A DNA stretch of 64,000 bases from Gracilibacillus dipsosauri (GCF_003176895.1 NZ_QGTD01000011.1:210428-274427), one strand, 5' to 3'; counted from the stretch's first letter, positions 19,243 to 28,289 are shown. Numbers and translations: made by a program. The notes: generated by a model not told the origin, from the sequence alone.

Positions 19243-19758
19243 TTGTACTCAAAAATAAAGAAATACAGGGAGGTAATTTCAATAAGTAATTACAAGATTT
19301 TAGAAAAAGACGCATTTCGGTTCATAGGTTTCAAAACAAAATTGGAAGGTTCGGTAAATATCCATGCAGAAGAATTTTCTAGCCAGAAAACCGAATTTTT
19401 CAAGGGAATCATTCATGATGGAAAGATGGCACTATTACAACCTCTTTCGGAGAGTAAATACGGGTATGGGGTCGTCACAACAGACAAAAAAACTGCCTAT
19501 TACTACGCGGGTGTACGAACTACTCAAAAGGGAATAGCAGGAACAGAGGAAGTGCTATTTTCGGGAGGTAAGTACCTCGTGCTTAGTGATGAGGGTGGCT
19601 TATCCCGTTTAGCCTTTGATAAGCTAGAGAATCAAGCATTTAATCAAATTCTTACTAATGACTTTGAGTATACCTATAATGGAAAGCCAATTGCCGAAGT
19701 GCTATTAAATGGAAATCCAGCAGATGCTGAAGTGGAAGTATGGATACCTATTGAGTAA
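19243..19758 (+). CDS. GyrI-like small-molecule binding protein (YobU-like)
   Basis: Stand-alone effector-binding (GyrI-like / AraC_E_bind) domain of about 158-171 residues. It begins NYKILEKDAFRFIGFKTKLEG, has the central YGYGVVTTDKKTAYYYAGV and ends in EVEVWIPIE, the typical last strand of the fold. Such domains bind small amphipathic or cationic ligands. The start is unclear. The TTG at 19243 has no ribosome binding site, while a strong AGGGAGG (19267-19273) precedes an in-frame ATA codon at 19282 with ideal spacing. Either an ATG has mutated to ATA or a rare start is used. Confidence 0.7.
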   Translation: MYSKIKKYREVISISNYKILEKDAFRFIGFKTKLEGSVNIHAEEFSSQKTEFFKGIIHDGKMALLQPLSESKYGYGVVTTDKKTAYYYAGVRTTQKGIAGTEEVLFSGGKYLVLSDEGGLSRLAFDKLENQAFNQILTNDFEYTYNGKPIAEVLLNGNPADAEVEVWIPIE

Positions 19759-19767
19759 CATTGTTTT

Positions 19768-19803
19768 AGCAGGGGATAGTATAAGCTATCTCCTGCTATT
19801 TTT
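19768..19803 (+). terminator. Terminator after the GyrI-like gene
   Basis: AGCAGGGGATAG (19768-19779) pairs with GCTATCTCCTGCT (19785-19797) with minor mismatch; a T-rich tract follows. Confidence 0.75.
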
Positions 19804-19891
19804 TATACGATTTTTTGCTCTCAGTGCAAGGCAGACTCTCGTCTATATAGACAATCCCATCTGTAGCCCCCTCCTTTTGATTGCAAATTTT

Positions 19892-19964
19892 ACTTTACCT
19901 GTCGTAGTAATCATGATAAAATAAAATTACTACGACAGATAAAGTACGGCAGTCGTAGTAAAAT
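19892..19964. promoter_or_regulatory. PadR operator region: long inverted repeat plus third half-site
   Basis: ACTTTACCTGTCGTAGTAAT (19892-19911) and ATTACTACGACAGATAAAGT (19926-19945) form a 20-bp inverted repeat with one mismatch and a 14-base centre. A third partial copy, AGTCGTAGTAA, follows (from 19951). It precedes the padR gene and is probably its autoregulatory operator. Confidence 0.65.
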
Positions 19965-19998
19965 CAATCGCTGACATAGTAGAAGGGAGGATCAGCTT

Positions 19999-20331
19999 TT
20001 GATTAGTAGTGATGTAATTCGTGGCTATAATGACACCATCATTCTTTCTCTCTTATTAGAGCAAGAATCATATGGATATGAAATTTCCAAGAAAATTAAA
20101 GAAATATCAGAGGAAAAGTACGTTATCAAAGAAACAACCCTATATTCGGCATTTAATCGACTTATGAAAAATGGATATATCGAAGCCTTTCATAAACAAC
20201 AAACCTTTGGCAAAAAAAGAACGTACTATAGAATGACAGAAGCAGGGTTGCTTTTTTATAAAGAGAAATGTCGCGAATGGGAGCTAACAAAAGAAGTGAT
20301 GAATCGATTTATTAAGGAGGAGTTTCGATAA
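19999..20331 (+). CDS. PadR family transcriptional regulator
   Basis: 110-residue winged-helix repressor of the PadR family. The core has DTIILSLLLEQESYGYEISKKI, then TTLYSAFNRLMKNGYIEA and the wing GKKRTYYRMTEAGLLFYKEK; the short C-terminal helix makes it a PadR-s2 type. The start is TTG at 19999 behind GGGAGGATC. Its last base is shared with the ATG of the HAAS-domain gene, so the pair is translationally coupled, a common PadR/HAAS arrangement. The inverted repeat 50-105 bases upstream suggests autorepression. Confidence 0.88.
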   Translation: MISSDVIRGYNDTIILSLLLEQESYGYEISKKIKEISEEKYVIKETTLYSAFNRLMKNGYIEAFHKQQTFGKKRTYYRMTEAGLLFYKEKCREWELTKEVMNRFIKEEFR

Positions 20332-21308
20332 TGGACACCATTATGAATTATTTAGAAAACATGTTTGCTTCAATGCCAAAATCTAAACAGATGCAGCAAT
20401 TAAAAGATGATTTGCTAGTGCATATGGAGGATAAATATCAAGAATTAAAACGAGCTGGAAAATCAGAAAATGAAGCAATCGGTGTAGTGATTGGAGAGTT
20501 CGGAAACATGGAAGAAATTATGGACGAATTTGGTATTGATTTAGATGATGATAGAGCTAATGAGCCTTTTTTAATGGATGAAGAAATAGAAGAATATTTA
20601 CATGTGAGTAAAAAAACAAGCATTTGGATTGGTATAGGTGTCGGTTTGTGTATAATAAGTGCTGCGATGTTTGTGTTTATAGCAGGATTACAAAACAATG
20701 GTTTTTTAAATGAAATTCCAGTAAAAACAGCTAATATTATTGGAGTTATTTGTTTAATTGTATTTGTTGCCATTGCTGTTGGTTTGTTCATTTATAATGG
20801 CATGAAGATTGAAAAATATGATTATATTCATACAGAGCATGCCTTTCAATTATCGTTTGAACAGAAAAATAGTATTCAAACCCGTAAAGAAGCTCATCAA
20901 CCAAAGTATCTTGCAGCCCTAATTTGTGGGATTGCCCTTATTATTCTTTCACCAGTTGTCCTTTTCACCACTCTAGCAATAAACGAGCAATTCACTCATT
21001 TTGGTGTTGTTGGACTATTATGGATAGTAGCTATAGGAATATTCCTATTAATTTTTTTCACTACGGAGATGGACGCATATAAAAATCTGTTAAAGGAAGG
21101 GGTAGCCTCCAAGTCTAAAAAGAATGAGAAGCGAGACAGAATAACAGGAGCAGTAGCTGTAATCATTTGGTCATTAGCTACTATCATCTTCCTAATAAGT
21201 GGTTTCCTCTACAATCAATGGCATATAAATTGGCTCGTATTTGCGATTGCTGGTATTTTTATCGGAATGTTCAATGCAGCTTATTCCATTCTAACAAAAA
21301 ATGAATGA
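20331..21308 (+). CDS. HAAS (DUF1700-like) domain membrane protein
   Basis: 325-residue protein. An N-terminal HAAS/permease-prefix domain (about residues 1-70) contains LKDDLLVHMEDKYQELKRAGKSENEAIGVVIGEFG. A short soluble link and six hydrophobic helices follow (about 85-108, 125-150, 187-212, 220-242, 268-292, 298-318). HAAS proteins are regularly encoded right after a PadR regulator and are thought to pair with the repressor's target system; the biochemical role is unknown. No separate ABC or permease gene follows here, so the membrane part of this protein may itself be the target. The start overlaps the padR stop by one base. Confidence 0.8.
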   Translation: MDTIMNYLENMFASMPKSKQMQQLKDDLLVHMEDKYQELKRAGKSENEAIGVVIGEFGNMEEIMDEFGIDLDDDRANEPFLMDEEIEEYLHVSKKTSIWIGIGVGLCIISAAMFVFIAGLQNNGFLNEIPVKTANIIGVICLIVFVAIAVGLFIYNGMKIEKYDYIHTEHAFQLSFEQKNSIQTRKEAHQPKYLAALICGIALIILSPVVLFTTLAINEQFTHFGVVGLLWIVAIGIFLLIFFTTEMDAYKNLLKEGVASKSKKNEKRDRITGAVAVIIWSLATIIFLISGFLYNQWHINWLVFAIAGIFIGMFNAAYSILTKNE

Positions 21309-21383
21309 AAAGGAACTGGCATTCAGAGCACGATAAGTTCTAAAATGCTGGCGATCTCTATTAGTATGGCAGTAATAATGAGG

Positions 21384-21660
21384 ATAAGTACCAAAATGCC
21401 AGAGTCAGCATCTCAAAATGGCACTTATAACAAGGATAAATGCCAAAATGCCAGAGATCCCGCTCGAAATGGTACTTAAAATGAGAATAAGTACCAAAAT
21501 GCCAGAGTCAGCATCTCAAAATGGCACTTATAACAAGGATAAATGCCAAAATGCCAGAGATCCCGCTCGAAATGGTACTTAAAATGAGAATAAGTACCAA
21601 AATGCCAGAGTCAGCGCCTCAAAATGGCACTTATCAAACGGATAAAGCCCAAAATACCGG
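21384..21660. repeat. Tandem repeat array, 103-bp period
   Basis: The unit starts ATAAGTACC at 21384, 21487 and 21590, an exact 103-base period, and the third copy decays. Each unit consists of two related half-units of about 51-52 bases, both containing CCAAAATGCCAGAG. AAGTACC and GGTACTT segments in the array can pair. The flanking 21309-21383 holds a degenerate partial copy. No coding frame is supported in 21309-21730. Confidence 0.85.
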
Positions 21661-21730
21661 TGATCCCGCTCAAAACGGTAGAACAAGCGATTAAAATGCT
21701 CGCACAAATGACCATGTATAAGCTAATTTT

Positions 21731-21759
21731 TTGCAAATCATTTCAAGATTCTATATAAT
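21731..21759 (+). promoter_or_regulatory. SigA promoter of the riboflavin operon
   Basis: TTGCAA (21731-21736), 17-base spacer, TATAAT (21754-21759), about 28 bases before the FMN riboswitch begins. Confidence 0.75.
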
Positions 21760-21786
21760 AAAATCACTAACTAAATAAACGCATGT

Positions 21787-21934
21787 ATTCCTTTGGGGCA
21801 GGGTGTAATTCCCGACCGACGGTGATAAGCTAAGGAGCTTTTAGTCCGTGACCCGGATCATTTTTCATTAAATGTGAAGGTGGATTTGGTGAAATTCCAA
21901 AGCCGACAGTGAAAGTCTGGATGGGAAAAGGAAT
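21787..21934 (+). ncRNA. FMN riboswitch (RFN element)
   Basis: The canonical FMN aptamer is visible. The closing stem ATTCCT/AGGAAT has its arms at 21787 and 21929-21934. The conserved segments GGGGCAGGGTGTAATTCCC, GACCGACGGTGAT, GTCCGTGACCC and GCCGACAGTGAAAGTCTGGATGG occur in order (segments longer than 20 bases are abbreviated). Binding of FMN would favour the downstream terminator and shut off ribDE-BA-H. Confidence 0.97.
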
Positions 21935-22043
21935 GGTGGAGAAGTGGTTATTTTTTCTATGGAATAAGCATTGTTTATTGCTGATTCTGTCGAAAATTTC
22001 TTGATTAATTCAAGGCTTCTTTGCTATGAATGAAAGACTATCC

Positions 22044-22075
22044 AGCCCTAGGGTCATTATCCTAGGGCTTTTCTT
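22044..22075 (+). terminator. Riboswitch-controlled terminator
   Basis: AGCCCTAGG (22044-22052) and CCTAGGGCT (22061-22069) form a perfect 9-bp stem followed by TTTTC TT. It lies between the FMN aptamer and ribD and is the expression platform. Confidence 0.88.
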
Positions 22076-22098
22076 ATTTTAATATAGAAGGTGATGAA

Positions 22099-23187
22099 GT
22101 GAGAACAAAGGAAGAATGGATGGAGCTCGCTTTAACGATGGCCGAAGCTACTACTGGTCAAACTAGCCCAAATCCGTCTGTTGGGGCGGTTGTCGTCAAG
22201 GATGGTGTACTGCTTGGGGTTGGTACACATTTAAAGGCAGGAGAACCGCATGCAGAGGTCCATGCTATCGCGCAGGCTGGTGAAAAGGCAAAAGGTGCTG
22301 ATATCTATGTAACGTTAGAGCCTTGTGCCCATTATGGCAAAACTCCTCCATGTGCGGAATTACTAGTAGAGAAGGGAATTAAAAAGGCTTATATCGCATC
22401 GGTTGATCCAAACCCAAAGGTAGCTGGAAAAGGGGTAGCAATTCTTGAAGCAGCAGGAATCGAAGTGGAAGTAGGATTATATGAAGAAAGAGCGCTCCAA
22501 TTGAATAAGCACTTCTTTCATTTTATGAATAAAAAACGACCATTTATCACCTTAAAAGCAGCGATGACATTGGATGGGAAGACAGCGACAGTGACAGGGG
22601 ATAGTAAATGGATCACATCAGCCGAAGCTAGACTAGATGTGCATAAGGAAAGACATAAGCATGATGCGATATTAGTTGGCAAGGGAACGGTCGGGGCTGA
22701 TAATCCAAGCCTGACAACTCGCTTACCTCAAGGTGGAAAAAATCCAATTCGGATTATCCTTGATACTAAGCTATCATTGCAAGAGGAATTTGCGATCTAT
22801 GATAAAGAAGCAACTACCTGGGTTTTTTGCGGAAATGAAGCAGATCCGATTACTTTTCAAGAAAAACATCCTCACATCAAGGTGGTTCAGTTAAAAACAG
22901 AAGATATTCAATTAGAAGATGTCATGAACGAATTAGCACAAAATAAAATTCAATCATTATATGTCGAAGGTGGCGGAACCATCCATCAAGCCTTTCTACG
23001 GGAGAACCTCGTAGATGAATGTCATTGGTATATTGCACCAAAGCTTTTAGGTGGCCAGGATGCTAGATCTGTTATAGCAGGGAATTCGCCACACTGGATG
23101 GAAGATGCAAAGGAATTAACTTTCATTGATTTTGAGAAGCTGGGACCAGATCTGAAGATTATTGCAAAACCAAAAGGGGGATTCTAA
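22099..23187 (+). CDS. ribD: Bifunctional riboflavin deaminase/reductase
   Basis: 362-residue enzyme for the second and third steps of riboflavin synthesis. The N-terminal deaminase domain has the zinc ligands in HAEVHAIAQA and PCAHYGKTPPCAELL. The C-terminal reductase domain has ITLKAAMTLDGKTAT, SKWITS and GGGTIHQAFL. The start is GTG at 22099 with AAGGTGATG upstream. The last base of its stop overlaps the ribE ATG. Its expression is governed by the FMN riboswitch upstream. Confidence 0.96.
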   Translation: MRTKEEWMELALTMAEATTGQTSPNPSVGAVVVKDGVLLGVGTHLKAGEPHAEVHAIAQAGEKAKGADIYVTLEPCAHYGKTPPCAELLVEKGIKKAYIASVDPNPKVAGKGVAILEAAGIEVEVGLYEERALQLNKHFFHFMNKKRPFITLKAAMTLDGKTATVTGDSKWITSAEARLDVHKERHKHDAILVGKGTVGADNPSLTTRLPQGGKNPIRIILDTKLSLQEEFAIYDKEATTWVFCGNEADPITFQEKHPHIKVVQLKTEDIQLEDVMNELAQNKIQSLYVEGGGTIHQAFLRENLVDECHWYIAPKLLGGQDARSVIAGNSPHWMEDAKELTFIDFEKLGPDLKIIAKPKGGF

Positions 23188-23822
23188 TGTTTACTGGTAT
23201 TGTCGAAGAAAAGGGTAAAATTGAAATGATTAAACAATCCAATCAAGCATTACAACTGAAGATTCAAGGCGAAAAAGTGACAGAGGATGTGGCGATTGGC
23301 GATAGTATTTCCGTAAATGGTGTTTGCTTAACCGTGACTAACTTCACTAAGGAGTGGTTTACAGTAGACGTCATACCTGAAACATTTCGTAGCTCCTCTT
23401 TATCCACACTAAAAGCACAGTCCATGGTTAATTTAGAGCGCGCCATGCATGCAAACGGAAGATTTGGTGGTCACTTTGTGTCAGGACATGTCGATGCAGT
23501 TGGTACAATCGAACGAACTTGGATCGAAGATAATGCAAAATATTATTACATCACTGTCCCGGAAACACATTATGTGACTCTAAAGGGATCAGTAGCCGTA
23601 GACGGCACTTCATTAACTGTATTTGGAGTAGACGATAATGGGTTCACTATCTCCTTAATTCCAGAAACACAAGCAGCGACCATTCTAGGTGATAAAAAAC
23701 AAGGGGATATCGTGAATGTGGAATATGATATGTTAGCAAAATATATGGAGCGATTACTTCGTTCCTCCCATCAACAGCCACAAGGAATAACAGAAGAGAA
23801 ATTGACGCAATTGGGTTTTTAG
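23187..23822 (+). CDS. ribE: Riboflavin synthase alpha subunit
   Basis: 211-residue enzyme dismutating two molecules of 6,7-dimethyl-8-ribityllumazine to riboflavin. Two tandem lumazine-binding domains are visible: the first opens with [10 protein letters not shown] and holds [13 protein letters not shown], the second begins [13 protein letters not shown] and holds [15 protein letters not shown]. Length is typical. The start codon overlaps the ribD stop, and ribBA follows after 10 bases with GGGGGCC spacing. It is the second gene of the riboflavin operon. Confidence 0.95.
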   Translation: MFTGIVEEKGKIEMIKQSNQALQLKIQGEKVTEDVAIGDSISVNGVCLTVTNFTKEWFTVDVIPETFRSSSLSTLKAQSMVNLERAMHANGRFGGHFVSGHVDAVGTIERTWIEDNAKYYYITVPETHYVTLKGSVAVDGTSLTVFGVDDNGFTISLIPETQAATILGDKKQGDIVNVEYDMLAKYMERLLRSSHQQPQGITEEKLTQLGF

Positions 23823-23832
23823 GGGGCCAATA

Positions 23833-25053
23833 ATGAAACATTCAGTAGATGAAGCAATAGAAGCATTAAAAAAAGGTGAAATTGTGATCGTTGTAGATGA
23901 TGAAGACCGTGAGAATGAAGGAGATTTTGTTGCACTAGCGGAAAAAGTAACACCTGAAATTATTAATTTTATGGCAAAAGAAGGACGTGGATTGATTTGC
24001 ACACCTATGTCCCAAAATTATGCCGATCGTTTCCAATTAGGTGCAATGGTAGCACGTAATACAGATGATCATGGCACCAATTTTACAGTGAGCATTGATT
24101 ATCATACCACTCATACAGGGATTAGCGCTCATGAAAGATCGTTAACGATTGAAAAGTTAGTCGATGAAACAACGACTGCTTATGACTTCAAACGTCCAGG
24201 GCATGTATTTCCTTTAATTGCAAAAAATGCAGGAGTTTTGGAACGATCTGGACATACCGAGGCAGCCATTGACTTAGCCCGTTTATCCAATTCAAAACCG
24301 GTTGCAGTTATTTGCGAAATTATGAATGAAGATGGCACTATGGCTAGACAGGATGATTTAGAAAAAATTGCTGAAATCCACAGTATGCCAATGGTCTCCA
24401 TTCAAGAGTTGATTCAATACCGAAAGAGATATGATAAATTAATCACGAAAGAAACAGAAGTAAATATGCCAACAGCTTATGGTGGATTTAAGCTTGTTGC
24501 TTATACAGAAAAATATACTGGTAAGGAGCATGTCGCCTTATATAAAGGGGAATTAACACCTGATGAGCCAACCCTTGTCCGTGTCCACTCTGAATGTTTA
24601 ACAGGTGATGCATTTGGTTCGCAGCGATGTGACTGTGGCCCACAGCTTAAAAAAGCGTTAGAAGAAATCGAAAAAGCAGGACGCGGTGTGTTAGTGTATA
24701 TGCGCCAAGAGGGCCGAGGCATTGGGTTAATTAATAAAATGAAGGCATACAAGCTTCAAGAGGAAGGCTACGATACAGTGGAAGCAAACCATCAGCTAGG
24801 CTTTCCAGATGATCTTCGCGATTATGCCATAAGTGTTCAAATTTTAAGAGATTTAGGTGTCGGGAAAATTCATTTATTAACAAATAATCCTCGCAAGCTT
24901 TCAAGCATGAAGGAATATGGTTTAGAATTAGTAGCACGAAAAGCGATTGAAATCCCCGCTAATAAGAATAATGAAAAATATTTACAAACGAAAGTAGAAA
25001 AGCTTGATCATTTATTACACATTGAAAGTAACCGAGATGGGGGAGGAATTTAA
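23833..25053 (+). CDS. ribBA: DHBP synthase / GTP cyclohydrolase II fusion
   Basis: 406-residue bifunctional enzyme supplying both precursors of riboflavin. The N-terminal half makes 3,4-dihydroxy-2-butanone 4-phosphate from ribulose 5-phosphate and has [11 protein letters not shown] and the [13 protein letters not shown] region. The C-terminal half is GTP cyclohydrolase II with the zinc cysteines in [18 protein letters not shown] and the catalytic region [11 protein letters not shown]. The linker is at about residues 200-215. The ribH start lies two bases after the stop. Confidence 0.96.
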   Translation: MKHSVDEAIEALKKGEIVIVVDDEDRENEGDFVALAEKVTPEIINFMAKEGRGLICTPMSQNYADRFQLGAMVARNTDDHGTNFTVSIDYHTTHTGISAHERSLTIEKLVDETTTAYDFKRPGHVFPLIAKNAGVLERSGHTEAAIDLARLSNSKPVAVICEIMNEDGTMARQDDLEKIAEIHSMPMVSIQELIQYRKRYDKLITKETEVNMPTAYGGFKLVAYTEKYTGKEHVALYKGELTPDEPTLVRVHSECLTGDAFGSQRCDCGPQLKKALEEIEKAGRGVLVYMRQEGRGIGLINKMKAYKLQEEGYDTVEANHQLGFPDDLRDYAISVQILRDLGVGKIHLLTNNPRKLSSMKEYGLELVARKAIEIPANKNNEKYLQTKVEKLDHLLHIESNRDGGGI

Positions 25054-25054
25054 C

Positions 25055-25522
25055 ATGGGGAAAATATATGAAGGTAATTTAGTTGGTACAGGTTTAAAGG
25101 TTGGTATCGTTGTAGGAAGATTTAATGAATTTATTACCGGGAAACTGCTAAATGGTGCAGAAGATACATTTAGAAGACACGGTGTTGCTGAAGAAGATGT
25201 AGAAGTAGCTTGGGTTCCAGGAGCATTTGAGATTCCGCTTGTCGCGAAAAAAATGGTAGAAACGGGTAAATATGATGCCGTAGTTACATTAGGAACGGTT
25301 ATTCGGGGCTCTACGCCACACTTTGATTATGTGAGCAATGAAGTGTCAAAAGGGGTAGCAAGTGTTTCTATGGATGCAGGAATCCCAGTCATTTTTGGTG
25401 TTCTAACTACTGACACCATCGAGCAAGCAATCGAACGTGCAGGAACAAAAGCAGGAAACAAAGGAGCAGAAGCAGCGATATCAGCAATTGAAATGGCTAA
25501 TCTGTTGAAAGATATTGAATAG
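25055..25522 (+). CDS. ribH: 6,7-dimethyl-8-ribityllumazine synthase
   Basis: 155-residue enzyme condensing the pyrimidinedione with DHBP to lumazine; it forms the icosahedral shell in Bacillus. Typical segments are [42 protein letters not shown] with the catalytic histidine, and [17 protein letters not shown]. The ATG at 25055 behind GGGAGGAATT gives the family's normal length; the longer upstream frame lies within ribBA. It is the last gene of the operon, and a terminator follows. Confidence 0.95.
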   Translation: MGKIYEGNLVGTGLKVGIVVGRFNEFITGKLLNGAEDTFRRHGVAEEDVEVAWVPGAFEIPLVAKKMVETGKYDAVVTLGTVIRGSTPHFDYVSNEVSKGVASVSMDAGIPVIFGVLTTDTIEQAIERAGTKAGNKGAEAAISAIEMANLLKDIE

Positions 25523-25533
25523 AGCACAATGGC

Positions 25534-25569
25534 AGTGTGGCGGGTAAATCAATCTCGTCACACTTTTTT
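25534..25569 (+). terminator. Terminator after ribH
   Basis: AGTGTGGCG (25534-25542) pairs with CGTCACACT (25556-25564) with one mismatch, followed by a T-run. Confidence 0.75.
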
Positions 25570-25619
25570 ATACGTTTGAAAAAACGCACATTTTGGATAT
25601 CGGAGAAAATGGAGGTATC

Positions 25620-25770
25620 GCATCTAGAGGTGTCGAATATAATCGGATATCAGACAAAATGCGTGGTGCTGCATCTAGAGGTGTCGAATATAATCGGATA
25701 TCGAACAAAATGCGTGGTGCTGCATCTAGAAGTGTCCAATAAAATCAGATAAAGGACAGAATAAATGGTG
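25620..25770. repeat. Tandem repeat array, 51-bp period
   Basis: GCATCTAGA starts at 25620, 25671 and 25722, an exact 51-base period, within units carrying GTGTCGAATATAATCGGATA. Copies decay toward 25770. The period is a multiple of three, so a spurious 71-codon frame with a 17-residue repeat runs through it. The rest of 25523-25899 holds the ribH terminator and an inverted repeat AAAGAGGAAT/ATTCCCCTTT (about 25857-25881) that may end the gpx transcript from the other strand. Confidence 0.85.
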
Positions 25771-25899
25771 ACGAACCCATATCTGTCCAATATATAATTG
25801 GTTCACCCCAATCACTTTACATCTGCTTTCACTTTCGATATGAAATTTACAGCGCCAAAGAGGAATCACCAATTCCCCTTTGACAAAAACTCATACAAC

Positions 25900-26379
25900 T
25901 CACTTATTAAGTAATGTTTTAATATCATCTTCTATCTTCTCTGGTTCTGTTTTTGGAGCATATCGTTTTACTACATTGCCATCTTGATCGATGAGAAATT
26001 TTGTGAAATTCCATTTGATTTGGTCAGACACGATGCCTGGAGCCTCTTTCGTTAAATACTTATATAATGGATGTGCATCTTTGCCGCGAACATTAATTTT
26101 GGCAAACATCGGGAAGGAAACTCCAAAGTTTAATCGACAGAATTCCTCTGCCTCTTCACTCGAACCAGGCTCTTGATTCATGAATTGATTGCAAGGAAAG
26201 CCTAGTATCTCTAATCCTTCTTCCTTATACTTCTGATATAGCTTTTCTAGACCATCGAACTGAGGGGTGAAGCCACACTTACTTGCTGTATTGACGATAA
26301 GTACTGCCTTCGCTTGAAACTCAGCTAATTCCTTTTCTTTTCCCTTTACTGTTTCAACCTTGAAATCATATATAGACAT
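25900..26379 (-). CDS. bsaA: Glutathione peroxidase family thiol peroxidase
   Basis: 159-residue peroxidase reducing hydroperoxides. It has the peroxidatic cysteine C35 in NTASKCGFT, the FPCNQF motif and the WNFTKFLID motif that supply the Gln and Trp of the catalytic site. The cysteine form without selenocysteine, as in other bacilli, probably uses thioredoxin or bacillithiol rather than glutathione (inference). Its ribosome binding site AAGGAGG lies within the 3' arm of the preceding gene's terminator hairpin (26387-26418), which could link translation to read-through. Confidence 0.92.
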   Translation of the reverse strand: MSIYDFKVETVKGKEKELAEFQAKAVLIVNTASKCGFTPQFDGLEKLYQKYKEEGLEILGFPCNQFMNQEPGSSEEAEEFCRLNFGVSFPMFAKINVRGKDAHPLYKYLTKEAPGIVSDQIKWNFTKFLIDQDGNVVKRYAPKTEPEKIEDDIKTLLNK

Positions 26380-26418
26380 AAAAAAAGCCTCCTTACTATA
26401 AGATTAGCATAAGGAAGC
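26380..26418 (-). terminator. Minus-strand terminator overlapping the gpx ribosome binding site
   Basis: On the minus strand GCTTCCTTA (26418-26410) pairs with TAAGGAGGC (26395-26387), then a run of seven T, then the gpx ATG. The second arm contains the Shine-Dalgarno AAGGAGG. Confidence 0.75.
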
Positions 26419-26427
26419 AAAAATTGT

Positions 26428-27081
26428 TTAATCAGAAGTTCTAAACAGATAGTAATTCGTTAAAACGAGAGAAAGTAGCAATATTGCTTCACCTATATTC
26501 GTCATTGCCTTTGTGGGGATAGGTAATTGAACAATGCTGGTAACACTAATAATCAAGCAACCAACAAAGAAAAGATAGAATCCAGTTTTTCGCCAAACAA
26601 TAATAGAGGTTAAAAGTAGGATGATACTAATTGCAATAACCATAATCGGCAATCGATCCTCTGTCTCTTGATAACTGAGAATGCCATATTCCCATACTGG
26701 CTCTAAATCAATCGTTAGTATACCAATTATTTCCGCTAAAATTAAACAAGCTGTGATCAGAAAAGTCGCTAATTTGGCAAGGGAATGTTGAGCAAAATGA
26801 ACGTTTATCCTTTTTAAAACGGCATATGAATATAACACAAGAAGTGGTGTAAAGAATGCATGGAGCCAATATCTTAATTCATTCCATTTCTCCAACCAAC
26901 TACTTTCTCCAATGAAACGCCCTACTGTTAGTATTCCATTGTCATAGATTAAACCAACAATAACTAGAAGAATAACATTTAGCAGCGATCCCCATCCAAT
27001 CCATTGCGCTTGACGTATCACAACAATCCATAACACTACATAAAAAAACGTTAGTAATGCATATAAATAGAGCTCCATCAT
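26428..27081 (-). CDS. Integral membrane protein, unknown function
   Basis: 217-residue protein with about seven hydrophobic segments (roughly residues 4-22, 28-48, 68-90, 103-125, 145-163, 168-186, 193-212) and few polar residues except the loop GRFIGESSWLEKWNELRYWLH and the stretch EYGILSYQETEDRLP. I do not recognise the family from motifs. It is followed by a terminator that also carries the next gene's ribosome binding site. The start ATG lies at 27081, although the second Met is equally possible. It sits between trhO and gpx and is transcribed in the same direction. Confidence 0.55.
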   Translation of the reverse strand: MMELYLYALLTFFYVVLWIVVIRQAQWIGWGSLLNVILLVIVGLIYDNGILTVGRFIGESSWLEKWNELRYWLHAFFTPLLVLYSYAVLKRINVHFAQHSLAKLATFLITACLILAEIIGILTIDLEPVWEYGILSYQETEDRLPIMVIAISIILLLTSIIVWRKTGFYLFFVGCLIISVTSIVQLPIPTKAMTNIGEAILLLSLVLTNYYLFRTSD

Positions 27082-27130
27082 ATCACCACTTTTCTTATTT
27101 CGTTACTGTCATTATTATAACCAAATAAGA

Positions 27131-27169
27131 AAAAAGATGCTTCCTTTCATTAAAAAGGAAACATCTTTC
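27131..27169 (-). terminator. Terminator after trhO
   Basis: On the minus strand AAAGATGTTTCC pairs with GGAAGCATCTTT around a short AT-rich loop, followed by a T-run (27136-27131). Confidence 0.78.
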
Positions 27170-27175
27170 AGACTA

Positions 27176-28150
27176 TTATTCTTGTGTAACCCCATCTTCT
27201 TCGGCAATACGATCAAGGCGTGCTTGGATTTCTTCCTCTGTTAGGTTATGTTCCGCGATATATAAATTACGAGGATGGGTACGGCATTCATGAGAACAGC
27301 CGCGCATATATTTGTGTTCATTTTCTTCTGAGCATAGCATTTGTCGATTACATTCAGGATTTGCGCAATTCACATAGCGTTCACAAGGTTCCCCGTCAAA
27401 ATAATCCTTTCCAACAACGACATGTTCTTTGCGATTTACTGGTACAGAAATACGTTCATCAAATACGTAAAGCTGTCCATCCCAAAGCTCCCCTTGAACT
27501 TCTGGATCTTTACCATACGTTACGATACCGCCATGTAATTGTCCGACATCCTCAAATCCTTGTTTTACAAGCCAACCAGAGAACTTTTCACAACGGATTC
27601 CACCAGTACAATAGGTTAGAACCTTTTTACCTTCTAATTTATCTTTGTTTTCCTCCACCCATTTAGGAAGCTCTCGAAATGTTTCGATATCAGGTCTAAT
27701 CGCTCCACGGAAATGACCTAGCTCATATTCATAATCGTTACGAGCATCTAAGACTACTGTATTCTCATCACGCATAGCTTCATAAAATTCTTGTGGTGAC
27801 AAATATTTTCCAGTTGTCTCTCTTGGATTAATATCCTCTTCAAGACGTAGGGTAACTAACTCTGGGCGAGGTCTAACGTGCATTTTTTTGAAGGCATGTC
27901 CATCTGCTTCATCTACTTTAAACACCATGTCCTTAAATCGAGGATCATTATGCATTGTCTCCATATACGTATTCGTTTGCTCGACGGTACCGGAAACTGT
28001 TCCATTAATACCTTCATGTGCAATGAGAATACGGCCTTTAAGTCCTAATTCTTTACAGAACTTTAAGTGCTCATTTGCATAGCCTTCTGGATCCTCCAAA
28101 TCTACATAGTGATAGTACAATAATACTTGGTACTTTTCCTTTTTTTCCAT
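27176..28150 (-). CDS. trhO: tRNA uridine-5-hydroxylase TrhO (rhodanese family)
   Basis: 324-residue protein of the UPF0176/YceA family, responsible for oxygen-dependent 5-hydroxyuridine at tRNA position 34. The N-terminal domain has [16 protein letters not shown] and [12 protein letters not shown]. The central rhodanese domain has [18 protein letters not shown] and the catalytic cysteine loop [15 protein letters not shown]. The C-terminal cysteine-rich part has [14 protein letters not shown] and [10 protein letters not shown]. The ATG at 28150 is preferred because GGTGG lies 8 bases before it; a GTG at 28162 would overlap that site. Confidence 0.93.
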   Translation of the reverse strand: MEKKEKYQVLLYYHYVDLEDPEGYANEHLKFCKELGLKGRILIAHEGINGTVSGTVEQTNTYMETMHNDPRFKDMVFKVDEADGHAFKKMHVRPRPELVTLRLEEDINPRETTGKYLSPQEFYEAMRDENTVVLDARNDYEYELGHFRGAIRPDIETFRELPKWVEENKDKLEGKKVLTYCTGGIRCEKFSGWLVKQGFEDVGQLHGGIVTYGKDPEVQGELWDGQLYVFDERISVPVNRKEHVVVGKDYFDGEPCERYVNCANPECNRQMLCSEENEHKYMRGCSHECRTHPRNLYIAEHNLTEEEIQARLDRIAEEDGVTQE

Positions 28151-28289
28151 TCTTTCTACCACCTATCAATTCATATTTGCAAGATATAAATGTGTTTAGG
28201 TTGGTTTATACTTTTATTATCTTGCAACACTTTATTCTATCATGTTTTTTCTCTCTTCACAATGCTAGTAGGAGGAGTCATACTCCACA

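Noticed and set aside
25537..25752. 71-codon frame with a 17-residue repeat (HLEVSNIIGY type)
   Set aside because: It is produced by the 51-bp DNA tandem repeat, starts within the ribH terminator region, has no ribosome binding site and no resemblance to a protein family.
21301..25770. CRISPR array
   Set aside because: The repeats are 51 or 103 bp tandem units without unique spacers of constant length, and no cas genes are present.
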